DNA of 64,000 bases from Bacillus sp. X1(2014). GTDB taxonomy: Bacteria; Bacillota; Bacilli; Bacillales_B; DSM-18226. Below the pieces are notes generated by a model. The model searched no databases and was not told the DNA's origin. It was given only the letters and a program-made list of their open reading frames with translations. The position numbers and the translations under genes were made by a program. The stretch lies in assembly GCF_007678255.1 (NCBI RefSeq), contig NZ_VEED01000008.1:186001-250000 (forward strand). Direction: 5' to 3'. Below, piece after piece: positions 44,379 through 53,444 of the stretch (within the stretch, counting starts at the first letter, position 1; each line of letters opens with the position of its first letter).

Positions 44379-44496
44379 TACTAAAAACCCCTTTCATAGT
44401 TAACATCCAAGAAGCAAAATTGCTTCCTTTACTATGATGTACAACTTATAAGGGAACCATGAATGGAAAATACTTCAGCAGAAACCATTTCGATCA

Positions 44497-44631
44497 CTAT
44501 AGTCTCGTTTTCTTGTCGTGAAACCCGCCAGCACGATCTGCCATTTTAAATTCTCTTTGATAAGATACCTCTTGCATACTCGTTAGAGAGTATTTTCCAC
44601 GATCCTTATCCTTTTTCTTTTTTTCCGCCAT
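44497..44631 (-). CDS. yfhE: YfhE family small protein
   Basis: A 44-aa gene found by translating the minus strand between yfhD and yfhF. It has a Lys-rich start (MAEKKKKDKDRGKYSLTS) followed by the YfhE-like MQEVSYQREFKMADRAGGF. AAAGGA nine bases upstream favours the ATG at 44631; an ATG at 44640 overlaps that site. Its place between yfhD and yfhF is as in B. subtilis. Function unknown. Confidence 0.75.
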   Translation of the reverse strand: MAEKKKKDKDRGKYSLTSMQEVSYQREFKMADRAGGFHDKKTRL

Positions 44632-44751
44632 TTTGCTCATTCCTTTCAACAGTTTTTTTAGTTAATCGTCATCAAGCTATGTGGTAAAAAATAGAAGCAC
44701 TTTATGTACTTATTTCCATTTTTACCTTTTAAGAAAAGAATGATACGGTTT

Positions 44752-45660
44752 TTAAGAAAATATATTTTTTAATGCTAATTTTAGATTTGAATACTTAAAT
44801 TGATAACCATTTTCTAAAAGCTTTTCAGGTAATACTTTTTGCCCTTCAACAACCAATGTACTCATTTCACCAAGAAGCAGTTGAAGGGCAAAGCTTGGTA
44901 CAGGCAGCCAGTGCGGACGGTGTAGTACACTAGAAAGTGTTTTCCCAAATTCATTCATTCTTACCGGGTTCGGTGCGGTAAAATTAACCGGCCCATTAAT
45001 ATGTTCATTATTGATAATAAAGGATATACCCTTAACCACATCATCAATGTGAATCCAAGACATCCACTGTCTTCCATTTCCAAGGGGCCCACCAATAAAT
45101 GATTTATAAGGAAAAGCTATTTTAGGAAGAGCACCTTCCTGCTTATCAAGGATGATTCCAAACCTGCAAAAAACGGTGCGTAACTCTGGTTGGGAGGCTT
45201 TACTCACTTCATTTTCCCATTGCTGCACTGTTTTGGACAAAAAATCATTCCCGAACCCATGGTTTTCTTTTTCTGTAAAGATTTTCTCAAAAGATGTTCC
45301 ATAAATACCTATGGCGCTTGCATTAATCAGTGCCCTTGGTTTAGTGCTTAATTTAGAAATGATGTCTAGAAGAGCATTAACAGCTTTTAAACGACTGGTT
45401 AAGATCTTTTCTTTTCGTTGTTGTGTCCAACGCCCGCCATTGATCGATTCGCCAGCGAGATTAATAAAAATATCGGTTCCCTCAAGTTCTTGTATGGGGC
45501 TAGAACTTTCACTTAGCCATTGAACGTAACGAATTCGATTGGTTCCAATTGTGTTTATTCCGCTTCTAGTTAAAATAATTACCTCATGATTGTTTTCCAA
45601 TAATTCGTCCATGAGCGTTTTCCCGACAAATCCGGTTCCACCAGCAATGGTAATTTTCAA
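44752..45660 (-). CDS. yfhF: TIGR01777 family NAD-dependent epimerase-like protein (YfhF)
   Basis: 302-aa extended short-chain dehydrogenase-like protein. N-terminal nucleotide-binding motif ITIAGGTGFVGKTLMDELL, then NLAGESINGGRWTQQRKEKIL, ALINASAIGIYG and the C-terminal VNFTAPNPVRMNEFGKTLSSVLHRPHWLPVP. TTG start with GGGGGCGG upstream. The substrate of this family is not established. Divergent from recX. Confidence 0.87.
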   Translation of the reverse strand: MKITIAGGTGFVGKTLMDELLENNHEVIILTRSGINTIGTNRIRYVQWLSESSSPIQELEGTDIFINLAGESINGGRWTQQRKEKILTSRLKAVNALLDIISKLSTKPRALINASAIGIYGTSFEKIFTEKENHGFGNDFLSKTVQQWENEVSKASQPELRTVFCRFGIILDKQEGALPKIAFPYKSFIGGPLGNGRQWMSWIHIDDVVKGISFIINNEHINGPVNFTAPNPVRMNEFGKTLSSVLHRPHWLPVPSFALQLLLGEMSTLVVEGQKVLPEKLLENGYQFKYSNLKLALKNIFS

Positions 45661-45736
45661 TTTTTCCGCCCCCTTAATACGTTTATCTTACAATATTTTA
45701 TGAGGATTATGGTAAAGTAATGTTGAGGTGAATGAC

Positions 45737-46552
45737 ATGGCTATTATTACAAAGATCACCACTCAGCAAAAAAATCAGGACCGCTTTAATATTTTTATGG
45801 ATTACGGCAAGGGGAAGGGGGAAGAATTCGCCTTCAGTGTCGATAGTGATGTTTTAATCAAATTTCAATTAAAAAAAGGAATGGAACTTGACGATTTTTC
45901 CTTTATGGAAATTCAGTATCAAGATGACATACGTAAAGCATACAACAAAGCCATCCATTATTTATCTAGAAGGATGAGGTCGGAAAAAGAAATCAGGGAT
46001 TACCTTTTTTCAAAGGAAATAGAAGAACCTATTATTAATGAAATTATCCATAAACTATCCGTTTTGAAATACATAAACGATGAGGAATTTGCATTGGCTT
46101 ATGTAAGAACCCAAGCAAATACCACTGACAAAGGTCCAACGATCATCAAAATGGAACTGAAGGAAAAAGGAATAGATGAAGGCACACTCATGCTTGCTTT
46201 AGAGGAATATCCCTTAGAACAGCAGATTGAAAAAGCCACCAAAATAAGTGGAAAGTTTTATGAAAAGAATACGAAGGAATCATTAAAAATTCAAAAACAA
46301 AAGCTAGAAAATTTATTGCTTAGAAAAGGATATTCTTATGAAGTTACTCATATCGCTGTTAATGAAGCTTCAATAAACACCGAAGCTGATGAGGATATGG
46401 AGGCAATCAGATTTCAAGGTGAAAAGGCACTTCGAAAATATAGTAAGTTCAGCGGGTTTGAATTTCAACAAAAGATGAAGCAAGCCTTGTACAGAAAAGG
46501 GTTCCCAATGGAGCTAATTGAAACATATCTAGCAGAAGTTGAAAAATCATGA
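45737..46552 (+). CDS. recX: Recombination regulator RecX
   Basis: 271-aa modulator of RecA filaments, built of three-helix RecX repeats: AYNKAIHYLSRRMRSEKEIRDYLFSKEI, VLKYINDEEFALAYVRTQ, GPTIIKMELKEKGIDE, LENLLLRKGYSYEV and MKQALYRKGFPMELIETYL. A beta-rich N-terminal extension of about 70 residues is usual for Bacillus RecX. GAGGTG with a 6-nt gap points to ATG at 45737. Confidence 0.92.
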   Translation: MAIITKITTQQKNQDRFNIFMDYGKGKGEEFAFSVDSDVLIKFQLKKGMELDDFSFMEIQYQDDIRKAYNKAIHYLSRRMRSEKEIRDYLFSKEIEEPIINEIIHKLSVLKYINDEEFALAYVRTQANTTDKGPTIIKMELKEKGIDEGTLMLALEEYPLEQQIEKATKISGKFYEKNTKESLKIQKQKLENLLLRKGYSYEVTHIAVNEASINTEADEDMEAIRFQGEKALRKYSKFSGFEFQQKMKQALYRKGFPMELIETYLAEVEKS

Positions 46553-46571
46553 CCAAAAGTCATGATTTTTT
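46542..46571. terminator. Bidirectional terminator carrying both stop codons
   Basis: AAAAATCATGAC (46542-46553) pairs with GTCATGATTTTT (46559-46570), loop of 5. The stop of recX (46550-46552) and the stop of the convergent SDR gene (46562-46560) both lie in the stem. Confidence 0.85.
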
Positions 46572-47237
46572 ACCTTCAATAATAATCGTATCTTGGTCAA
46601 TTTGTTCCATAATTATTTCTGCAACTTCACTTGGTGTACGGAAACGGGAAGGGTCTTTGACATGGTCGCTATGATCCCAAAATGGGGTATCCATTCCGCC
46701 CATATAAACCGCATTTATTTTAATGCTGTGATCTTCATATTCCTTTTGCAAACTTTCGGTAAACCCTCTAACCGCAAATTTACTGGCTGCATAGACGGCT
46801 TCATTCACTTTTCCACGCAAACCTGCTGTTGAAATAATATTCATAATTCGCCCATCAGGTGTTTTAAGAATATGAGGTAATATTGCTTTTGTCATAAATA
46901 GAGTCCCGAGAATATTTGTATTAATCATTTCGGAAATTTGCCGGTCATCTATATCAACAAAGGGACCGAAATGCCCAACACCTGCATTGTTGACTAATCC
47001 GCAAATTGTATATGTATGGCTTATTTCTTCTACTTTTTTTGATACATCATCCGCGTTTTGAATATCTATTGGCAGGATATCTGCCTTTCCCCCATCAGCT
47101 ATAATTTCATCTCTAACCGATGTTAATTTTTCAATCGTCCTCCCAGTAAGAAGTAATTGATAACCTTTCTGTGAAAAGAGGTGTGCCAATTCTTTTCCTA
47201 AACCGGAACCAGCCCCAGTAATAATGATTGTTTTCAT
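46560..47237 (-). CDS. Short-chain dehydrogenase/reductase
   Basis: 225-aa classical SDR: cofactor loop ITGAGSGLGKEL (5-16), LVNNAGVGHFGPF, the catalytic Ser in NIISTAGLRGKV and YxxxK in YAASKFAVRGF. A substrate cannot be named. AAGGAGA precedes ATG. It lies between recX and yfhH, where B. subtilis has no such gene, so it is an insertion into the conserved order. Confidence 0.87.
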   Translation of the reverse strand: MKTIIITGAGSGLGKELAHLFSQKGYQLLLTGRTIEKLTSVRDEIIADGGKADILPIDIQNADDVSKKVEEISHTYTICGLVNNAGVGHFGPFVDIDDRQISEMINTNILGTLFMTKAILPHILKTPDGRIMNIISTAGLRGKVNEAVYAASKFAVRGFTESLQKEYEDHSIKINAVYMGGMDTPFWDHSDHVKDPSRFRTPSEVAEIIMEQIDQDTIIIEGKKS

Positions 47238-47323
47238 AAAAAATATTCTCCTTCATTAATATCTTTATTAATTATATAAAAATTACTATACTAAAATAAA
47301 GGGATAAGGGGTGTGGATTAACT

Positions 47324-47641
47324 ATGCAACAGGATAAACGCTATAGTACAATGACAGAACATGAGTTACGACAGGAAATTGGCAGCCTTCAAGAACAAGC
47401 CAGAAAAGCCGAACAAATGGGGATGGTGAGTGAGTTTGCCGTCCTGGAACGAAAGGTACAAATGGCAAAAGCATACCTAATGGACCCGAATGAGTTTAAA
47501 CCAGGTGAGCTTTATGAATTAGAAGGAAACCCAGGCCAATTTTTTAAAATTGACTATTTAAACGGTGTGTTTGCTTGGGGGTATCGCCTCAGAGGTGACG
47601 GTCATGAAGAGGCATTACCAATCTCCCTGTTAAAAAAGTAA
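47324..47641 (+). CDS. yfhH: YfhH family protein (DUF1811)
   Basis: 105-aa protein with an N-terminal helical hairpin (YSTMTEHELRQEIGSLQEQARKAEQMGMVSEFAVLERKVQMAKAYLM by pattern) and a small C-terminal beta barrel (GELYELEGNPGQFFKIDYLNGVFAWGYR). Matches Bacillus YfhH, of unknown function. Ribosome site AAGGGGTG before ATG. Syntenic. Confidence 0.85.
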   Translation: MQQDKRYSTMTEHELRQEIGSLQEQARKAEQMGMVSEFAVLERKVQMAKAYLMDPNEFKPGELYELEGNPGQFFKIDYLNGVFAWGYRLRGDGHEEALPISLLKK

Positions 47642-47651
47642 TAATAAAAAG

Positions 47652-47686
47652 GACAAACCAGAGAGTAACCCACCCTCTGGCTTGTC
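47652..47686 (+). terminator. Hairpin after yfhH
   Basis: GACAAACCAGAG pairs with CTCTGGCTTGTC (one mismatch) around a 9-nt loop. It also lies downstream of the convergent sspK. Confidence 0.65.
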
Positions 47687-47706
47687 TTATGTTTACGACC
47701 TAAAAA

Positions 47707-47883
47707 CTATTTATAAACTTGTGGCGACTCATCGTCGCGCTCCCCAGATGCACGCATTCGCTCTTGTGGATGGGTATTAATCGTGCCATCCGCTCTTTTT
47801 GATGCATACTCTGCTTTAGCCCGTGGTTCTCCCTCGAATTTATTGTTATTTTGATTTGGGAATCCAGTTTCTTTATTTCTCAT
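47707..47883 (-). CDS. sspK: Small acid-soluble spore protein K
   Basis: 58-aa minor spore protein: [20 protein letters not shown] then [23 protein letters not shown], very close to B. subtilis SspK. Made in the forespore. GGAGG six bases before ATG at 47883 fixes the start; an upstream in-frame ATG at 47928 gives an unrelated N-terminus. A direct sign of a spore-former. Confidence 0.93.
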   Translation of the reverse strand: MRNKETGFPNQNNNKFEGEPRAKAEYASKRADGTINTHPQERMRASGERDDESPQVYK

Positions 47884-48009
47884 GATATACCTCCAAAATG
47901 GAATGAGAGCACGTGAAAAGCAAGGCATTCTTAATGCTTACCACGTAACATTAGTATCTGCGTTATTAATTTAGGTTATGTTAAAAGAAATTGGCAATGA
48001 GGTGTGAAC

Positions 48010-48279
48010 ATGAACAATTACCATGATGAATTAGCAAATCTGCTATTAAGTAAAAATAACCAACTAAGTTATAATCAAGCAAGAACATGGGTTGAACTTC
48101 TTTGGGAAGATTTTGAAACCACCTACGCAAAGGCAGGCAGAGAATATAAGGGCAGTGACATGACAGAGAGAATTGTCAAGCAATGGATTGAAAACTATGG
48201 GGAAAGGCTGCACGAATTTGTGGCAACCAACCCAAAATACAAGGACTTTTTAAAGCAGGAAAAAAATAGCATAAACTAA
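48010..48279 (+). CDS. yfhJ: YfhJ/WVELL family protein
   Basis: 89-aa protein carrying the family motif WVELLWEDFETTYAKAG and MTERIVKQWIENYGERLHEF. Cytoplasmic, function unknown. GAGGTG precedes ATG at 48010. In B. subtilis yfhJ also follows sspK. Its terminator, starting at the stop codon, is split by the insertion sequence at 48298. Confidence 0.85.
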   Translation: MNNYHDELANLLLSKNNQLSYNQARTWVELLWEDFETTYAKAGREYKGSDMTERIVKQWIENYGERLHEFVATNPKYKDFLKQEKNSIN

Positions 48280-48297
48280 AAAAAGCGAGTGACATTT
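48278..48297. terminator. Left half of a terminator split by the IS
   Basis: AAAAAAAGCGAGTGAC (48278-48293) plus ATTT. Joined to 49737-49753 it forms a stem of 15 pairs with one bulged A and loop ATTTC, flanked by A7 and T7. It would have served both yfhJ and the convergent yfhP. Confidence 0.85.
48294..48297. repeat. Target-site duplication, left copy (ATTT)
   Basis: ATTT directly before the left inverted repeat, matched by ATTT at 49733-49736. Confidence 0.8.
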
Positions 48298-48329
48298 TGA
48301 TCTGACCCAATAAAGTTAGACAAAAAAGT

Positions 48330-49139
48330 TTATGCAGCTTCCAAGACCTGAGTCCGGTATTCGATTGGACTTAGGTCTTTTAGTTTTTCCTTCATTCGTT
48401 TGTGATTGTAATAGTAAATATAGTCGGCTAATTCCTGTTCAAAATGCTCAATACTGTCAAATTTCTGTAGATATAGAAGTTCAGACTTTAATAAGCCAAA
48501 GAAATTTTCCATGACTGCATTATCCAAACAGTTACCCTTTCGGGACATACTCTGTGTAATTTGGTGCTGTTCCAATGTTTTTTGATACTGTTTCATTTGA
48601 TAATGCCAACCTTGATCTGAATGAAGAGTTACTTGGTCTCCCGGCTGAAGACGTTCAATCGCATGGTCTAACATATCACCCACCAATTTGTAAACAGGAC
48701 GTTTCATGACGGTATACGCTATTATTTCGCCATTACACAAATCAAGTACTGGAGAAAGGTAACGTTTTTCACCGAACAGGTGGAATTCTGTGACGTCAGT
48801 TACCCATTTTTGATTCATTTTCTCGGCAGAGAAATCGCGATTTAAAACGTTCGGAGCGATTTTGCCTACATTTCCTTTATAAGAACGGTACTTCTTCATG
48901 CGTACCATGCATTTTAAACCGATTTCATTCATTAACCGATTAATGGTTTTTGGATCGTGCTGGAAACCTCTTTTTGCTAGCTCTTTCGTGATACGACGAT
49001 ACCCATAACGCCCTCTATGTTCATGAAAGATCTCGTGGATAGCTCCTTTTACTTTCTCATATTTATCTGGTTGAGTTAACCGTTTTTCCCAATAATAATA
49101 CGTGCTTCGTGGAATGTCAGCGACTTCAACTAAATCCAC
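48330..49139 (-). CDS. IS3-family transposase OrfB (DDE domain)
   Basis: 269 aa from the GTG at 49139; normally made as an OrfAB frameshift fusion, and the frame stays open further upstream ([16 protein letters not shown]). HTH_21 region ([32 protein letters not shown]), then the rve integrase core with catalytic Asp in WVTDVTEF, Asp in [10 protein letters not shown] and Glu in [17 protein letters not shown], followed by [19 protein letters not shown]. All three acidic residues are intact. Confidence 0.9.
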   Translation of the reverse strand: MDLVEVADIPRSTYYYWEKRLTQPDKYEKVKGAIHEIFHEHRGRYGYRRITKELAKRGFQHDPKTINRLMNEIGLKCMVRMKKYRSYKGNVGKIAPNVLNRDFSAEKMNQKWVTDVTEFHLFGEKRYLSPVLDLCNGEIIAYTVMKRPVYKLVGDMLDHAIERLQPGDQVTLHSDQGWHYQMKQYQKTLEQHQITQSMSRKGNCLDNAVMENFFGLLKSELLYLQKFDSIEHFEQELADYIYYYNHKRMKEKLKDLSPIEYRTQVLEAA

Positions 49140-49149
49140 AACCTCATAC

Positions 49150-49680
49150 TCATCCTTTAGTTCGAAAATTTCTTGCGCTTTGATTTTGTTTGTAATTTTT
49201 CCTGGTTTGAACTAAAGCATTCAACTTTTTTAAGTAGGCATTCTCCATTCGTAAACGTTCGTTTTCTTCCTGTAAGGCTTCTAATGATCTTTCTACTGGT
49301 TGAGGAGATTTCTTTGACTCTCTTTTCATGGATGGACGCCCCTTTTTCTTTGGTTGTAGGGCATCAATTCCTCCAGTTTCAAAAGCATTTCGCCAGTTTC
49401 GAATCATTCCTGGTGAGGAAATATTGAAAATAGCAGCTGTGTCTGTAGAAGATGTACCCGTTTCGTTCATATATTTAAGTACATCTAGTTTATATTCTAA
49501 AGAATAATTTGTATATCTTTTAATAAATGCTTCTTAACCGAATTGTTCATAAAGCCTAACCCATCCACTTAAAATAGAGGGACTAACTTTTACTTCTCCT
49601 GCGATCTTTTCAATGCTTTCATTTCCTTCTATGTATCTTAATAGAACTTGAATCTTTTCTTCCGATATAAATTTGGCCAT
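49150..49680 (-). pseudogene. IS3-family OrfA, broken
   Basis: The frame starts at ATG 49680 (MAKFISEEKIQVLLRYIEGN) and carries two helix-turn-helix modules (SIEKIAGEVKVSPSILSGWV; SSTDTAAIFNISSPGMIRNW) and a leucine-zipper-like helix (ALQEENERLRMENAYLKKL). Codon 49 is TAA (49536-49534), cutting it in two. Near 49204-49209 a missing base is likely: the shifted frame reads [14 protein letters not shown], a normal IS150 OrfA ending. OrfA is probably non-functional. Confidence 0.75.
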
Positions 49681-49732
49681 AAAAACACCCCGTAAATGTT
49701 AGTTTAGTGTCTAACATTTACGGGGCAGTTCA

Positions 49733-49736
49733 ATTT
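49733..49736. repeat. Target-site duplication, right copy (ATTT)
   Basis: ATTT directly after the right end of the element; pairs with 48294-48297. Confidence 0.8.
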
Positions 49737-49750
49737 CGTCACCGCTTTTT

Positions 49751-50731
49751 TTAACTTGGAATGATGCTTAACTTTTTCCGTAATTTCTTTTCGCTAAAAA
49801 CCCATCCAGTATATGAACTAATCGGTTTCAAGTCACAATCTAATTGAACGACAGCCACAAACGGATAATGGCCATTGCTCCGGTAACGTAAATCAATAAA
49901 GCGAACTTCGAAAAAATCAGTGTATTCATCTACTTCCCAGCGATAGACTGGCGAAAAGGATAAGAAGGCAGAAAGATTTTTATCCTTCTTTGCCGCCTCA
50001 ATTACAGGAGTCTTGGGAACGGGTATGCGGTTAAAATAATCTAAGATCTCGACTTCATTATCTACTGCTTTTCCTACAAAAAACTGTTTTTCGTTCATGG
50101 CAGCAATTCGCCATTGATGAAACCTCATTGTTGGTGCGATAATTATTTCTGTTGCATCTGGTATTTTTTTTCTTATCTCAGCCATAACACGATGTTTTGC
50201 CTTAAAGCGCATGAGATAATATCCGACAATTATGGCATACATGACCAAGAAGGTATAGCCGGGATCTGCCCCTAATACCCAAATAATAATTCCAAGTATA
50301 TGAATTCCAAAGATAATTGGATCAAAGGTATTGATGACGCCTAGGGCGACCCATTTTGAAGAGAATGGTCTTAGAGCTTGTGTTCCGTATGCATTAAATA
50401 TATCAACAAATACATGAATAAAGACCGCTGCAAATGTCCAAGCCCATAAATGATATAGATTTGCACCAGTGAAAAACGGATAAATAACGGCTGTTAAGAG
50501 AAGCGGCCACAAAATCACAGCTGGAATGGAATGGGTAACGCCTCGATGATTGCGAATGTAAATGGCATTATTCTTTAACTTTAAAACCGTATCAATATCA
50601 GGTATTTGCGATCCTGCAATTGTAGCAATTAAGACACTAGTCGTGGTAGCATGGCTGCTAGCGACAACAGGGTCAAGAGTTGCTAAACCACCTAGAGCAA
50701 TTCCCATGACAACGTGTGTTCCTGTATCCAA
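49751..50731 (-). CDS. yfhP: YfhP, membrane-bound metal-dependent hydrolase family
   Basis: 326-aa protein of the YdjM/YfhP (DUF457) family. The N-terminal two thirds have about five hydrophobic segments carrying conserved His/Asp: LDTGTHVVMGIALGGL, IPDIDTVLKL, HRGVTHSIPAV and FVDIFNAYGTQAL. The C-terminal ~130 residues are soluble. AAGGAGG with a 7-nt gap indicates the TTG at 50731. In B. subtilis YfhP has been linked to regulation of the neighbouring yfh genes; that role is inferred here only from synteny. Confidence 0.85.
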   Translation of the reverse strand: MDTGTHVVMGIALGGLATLDPVVASSHATTTSVLIATIAGSQIPDIDTVLKLKNNAIYIRNHRGVTHSIPAVILWPLLLTAVIYPFFTGANLYHLWAWTFAAVFIHVFVDIFNAYGTQALRPFSSKWVALGVINTFDPIIFGIHILGIIIWVLGADPGYTFLVMYAIIVGYYLMRFKAKHRVMAEIRKKIPDATEIIIAPTMRFHQWRIAAMNEKQFFVGKAVDNEVEILDYFNRIPVPKTPVIEAAKKDKNLSAFLSFSPVYRWEVDEYTDFFEVRFIDLRYRSNGHYPFVAVVQLDCDLKPISSYTGWVFSEKKLRKKLSIIPS

Positions 50732-50857
50732 AAGGAAATCCTCCTTCAAATATAATTCTTGTCAAACATGCTCAATTAATTTATCGTAAAACAAATACAT
50801 TACTTATTATAATGCCTTTTTTCACGCAGTTTAACTACATCTGGAGGAACAAAAGTT

Positions 50858-51958
50858 ATGATTATTGAACTAAAGAATATAGAAAAAATCAACAAATCTG
50901 CTTTTCAAACAGATTTAATTAACTGGTTTAAATATGAACAACGTGACCTGCCTTGGAGAAAAGACCAAGACCCATATAAAATATGGGTTTCAGAAATTAT
51001 GCTGCAGCAAACAAGAGTGGATACGGTTATTCCCTATTTTAATCGTTTTATTGAGTGGTTTCCTACTATTGAAGACCTAGCGGGAGCTGAGGAAGATAAG
51101 GTTTTGAAAGCATGGGAAGGACTCGGATATTATTCTAGGGTAAGAAACTTACAATCAGCAGTTAAGGAAGTATATGAGAAGTATAGCGGAATTGTACCAA
51201 ATAGTCCTGAGGAAATCGCTGGGCTAAAAGGAGTTGGGCCTTATACGGCAGGAGCCATATTAAGTATCGCTTATGGAATCCCTGAACCCGCTGTGGATGG
51301 AAACGTAATGAGGGTATTTTCAAGGATTCTTTCAATTTGGGAAGATATTGCAAAATCATCGTCACGAAAAATATTTGAAAAGGCAGTTCGTGAATTAATT
51401 TCTCATGATGACCCATCCTCCTTTAATCAAGCTTTAATGGAATTGGGAGCATTAATTTGTACACCAACCTCTCCATCATGTTTATTATGCCCTGTTAGGG
51501 AACATTGCCAAGGGTTTGAGGATGGTGTTCAAAATGAACTTCCGATCAAGACTAAAAAAAATAAGACTAGAAATGTTCAACTTGCTGCAGCTGTCCTTTT
51601 AGATGGGAATGGAAAGGTATTAATCCACAAGCGGCCGGCAACAGGTTTGCTCGCAAATTTATGGGAGTTCCCTAATGTTGAAATTCATCATCCCTTACAA
51701 AATGATCGGGAGCAGACTATAGATTTATTTGAGCATACCCTAAATATAAAAGTAAAACTAGAAAAAATTATTGGGCAGCTCGAACATGTTTTTTCTCATT
51801 TGGTGTGGAATATTAATGTCTATACAGGTACCTTCCAATCTGATTTTCAGGAAAGTGACGAGTGGAAGTTTGTTTCAATAGAAGAAATGAAAGAATTTGC
51901 TTTCCCTGTTTCCTACCAAAAAATGCTTAAGCTTTATCAAGAACGCCAAAAGGAATGA
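50858..51958 (+). CDS. mutY: Adenine DNA glycosylase MutY
   Basis: 366-aa base-excision repair enzyme that removes adenine opposite 8-oxoguanine. HhH-GPD domain: [27 protein letters not shown] region, the Hh[19 protein letters not shown], and the catalytic Asp in [13 protein letters not shown]. The [4Fe-4S] loop is [17 protein letters not shown] (C-X6-C-X2-C-X5-C). A C-terminal NUDIX-like 8-oxoG recognition domain starts at about 230. TGGAGGA precedes ATG. Confidence 0.94.
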   Translation: MIIELKNIEKINKSAFQTDLINWFKYEQRDLPWRKDQDPYKIWVSEIMLQQTRVDTVIPYFNRFIEWFPTIEDLAGAEEDKVLKAWEGLGYYSRVRNLQSAVKEVYEKYSGIVPNSPEEIAGLKGVGPYTAGAILSIAYGIPEPAVDGNVMRVFSRILSIWEDIAKSSSRKIFEKAVRELISHDDPSSFNQALMELGALICTPTSPSCLLCPVREHCQGFEDGVQNELPIKTKKNKTRNVQLAAAVLLDGNGKVLIHKRPATGLLANLWEFPNVEIHHPLQNDREQTIDLFEHTLNIKVKLEKIIGQLEHVFSHLVWNINVYTGTFQSDFQESDEWKFVSIEEMKEFAFPVSYQKMLKLYQERQKE

Positions 51959-51984
51959 ACGCCGCAAAAGCTGCGGCGTTTTTT
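51958..51984 (+). terminator. Terminator after mutY
   Basis: AACGCCGCA-AAAGC-TGCGGCGTT then TTTT; begins in the stop codon. Confidence 0.9.
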
Positions 51985-52023
51985 AAAATGGTAAGAAAGT
52001 ATAAATTTTTGAACTTAGATTAC

Positions 52024-52173
52024 TGTCTAGCTCCAGCGCCCTAGCGGCTAGTGTCCTTCGCTCTCCGCCCTACGATAAGTCAACATCGAATCACCTCCGG
52101 CTCTTCGTGTTTCCTTTATCTCGGTTGGAGCGCTCCAGGCCATACGCCGCTGACCAGGGCGCTTGCGCTTTTC
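52024..52173 (+). repeat. Dispersed GC-rich repeat, long copy
   Basis: TGTCTAGCTCCAGCGCC... through ...GGGCGCTTGCGCTTTTC. It shares blocks (CGGCTAGTG, CTTCGCTCT, CCCTACGATAAGTCAA, CATACGCCGCT, GCGCTTTTC) with the inverted copy at 52482-52583, plus about 50 bp of extra sequence. Elements starting TGTCTAGCTCCAGCGCC are widespread in Bacillus-like genomes. No protein is supported here. Confidence 0.8.
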
Positions 52174-52404
52174 TTAATCGTATACTGTTTTCGTACCATG
52201 GGTATAATCTGCCTCTTGTCTCTTAATGCCTCCTCGGCTTTCGATTTCCTCAATAATTTCACGATGGATCGTTTGTCCCTCACTATTTAAATAGGGGGCA
52301 ATTTGCTGCAAAGAATGGTGGAAAAATGCAAGTTCACTGCTTTTCCAATCCGATTTCGACATCATCGACAGTTCGGTCATATCACGTCCTACATACATTA
52401 GCAT
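52174..52404 (-). CDS. yfhS: YfhS family small protein
   Basis: 76-aa soluble protein (LMYVGRDMTELSMMSKSDW, SELAFFHHSLQQIAPYLNSE, GQTIHREIIEEIESRGG, YTHGTKTVYD) placed between mutY and fabL, as YfhS in B. subtilis. Function unknown. AAGGAAG five bases before ATG. Its stop codon abuts the dispersed repeat, so its natural terminator has been displaced. Confidence 0.8.
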   Translation of the reverse strand: MLMYVGRDMTELSMMSKSDWKSSELAFFHHSLQQIAPYLNSEGQTIHREIIEEIESRGGIKRQEADYTHGTKTVYD

Positions 52405-52481
52405 TTCTTCCTTTCCAAGGTTATTTACTCTTATTGTTTAATATTAATTGTCTTCTATTCGTGGAAAAGATAAAATAAATT

Positions 52482-52583
52482 GAAAAGCGCAGGCGCCCGT
52501 TTAGCGGCGTATGGGCTGAGCCCTTTGACTTATCGTAGGGAAAAGAGCGAAGTCCACTAGCCGTTGGGCCATGTAGCTAGACA
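52482..52583 (-). repeat. Dispersed GC-rich repeat, inverted short copy
   Basis: Reverse-complement relative of 52024-52173, running from GAAAAGCGCAGGCGCC to AGCTAGACA. Together the two copies enclose yfhS as an inverted pair. Confidence 0.75.
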
Positions 52584-52587
52584 TTGA

Positions 52588-53370
<783 letters not shown>

Positions 53371-53401
53371 TTATTTTTAAATAATATTTTTTGCGGATAA
53401 T

Positions 53402-53435
53402 CTCCACGAAGCATGGATACATTATATTCGTGGAG
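53402..53435 (+). other. Inverted repeat covering the sspE ribosome site
   Basis: CTCCACGAA (53402-53410) and TTCGTGGAG (53427-53435) pair perfectly over 9 bp around a 16-nt loop; the right arm contains most of the sspE Shine-Dalgarno GGAGGTG (53432-53438). Confidence 0.5.
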
Positions 53436-53444
53436 GTGATTAAC

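Larger units (their letters stand above)
48298..49732 (-). mobile_element. IS3-family (IS150 group) insertion sequence
   Basis: 1435-bp element, transcribed on the minus strand. The left end TGATCTGACCCAATAAAGTT then AGACA, and the complement of the right end TGAACTGCCCCGTAAATGTT then AGACA, form imperfect ~25-bp inverted repeats ending TGA...TCA. A 4-bp ATTT duplication flanks it, the size expected for IS3 elements. Contents: orfA (broken) and orfB (intact DDE transposase). Confidence 0.9.

Noticed and set aside
52051..52290. 79-codon plus-strand frame over the dispersed repeat
   Set aside because: Lies mostly in repeat DNA and antisense to yfhS; no ribosome site.
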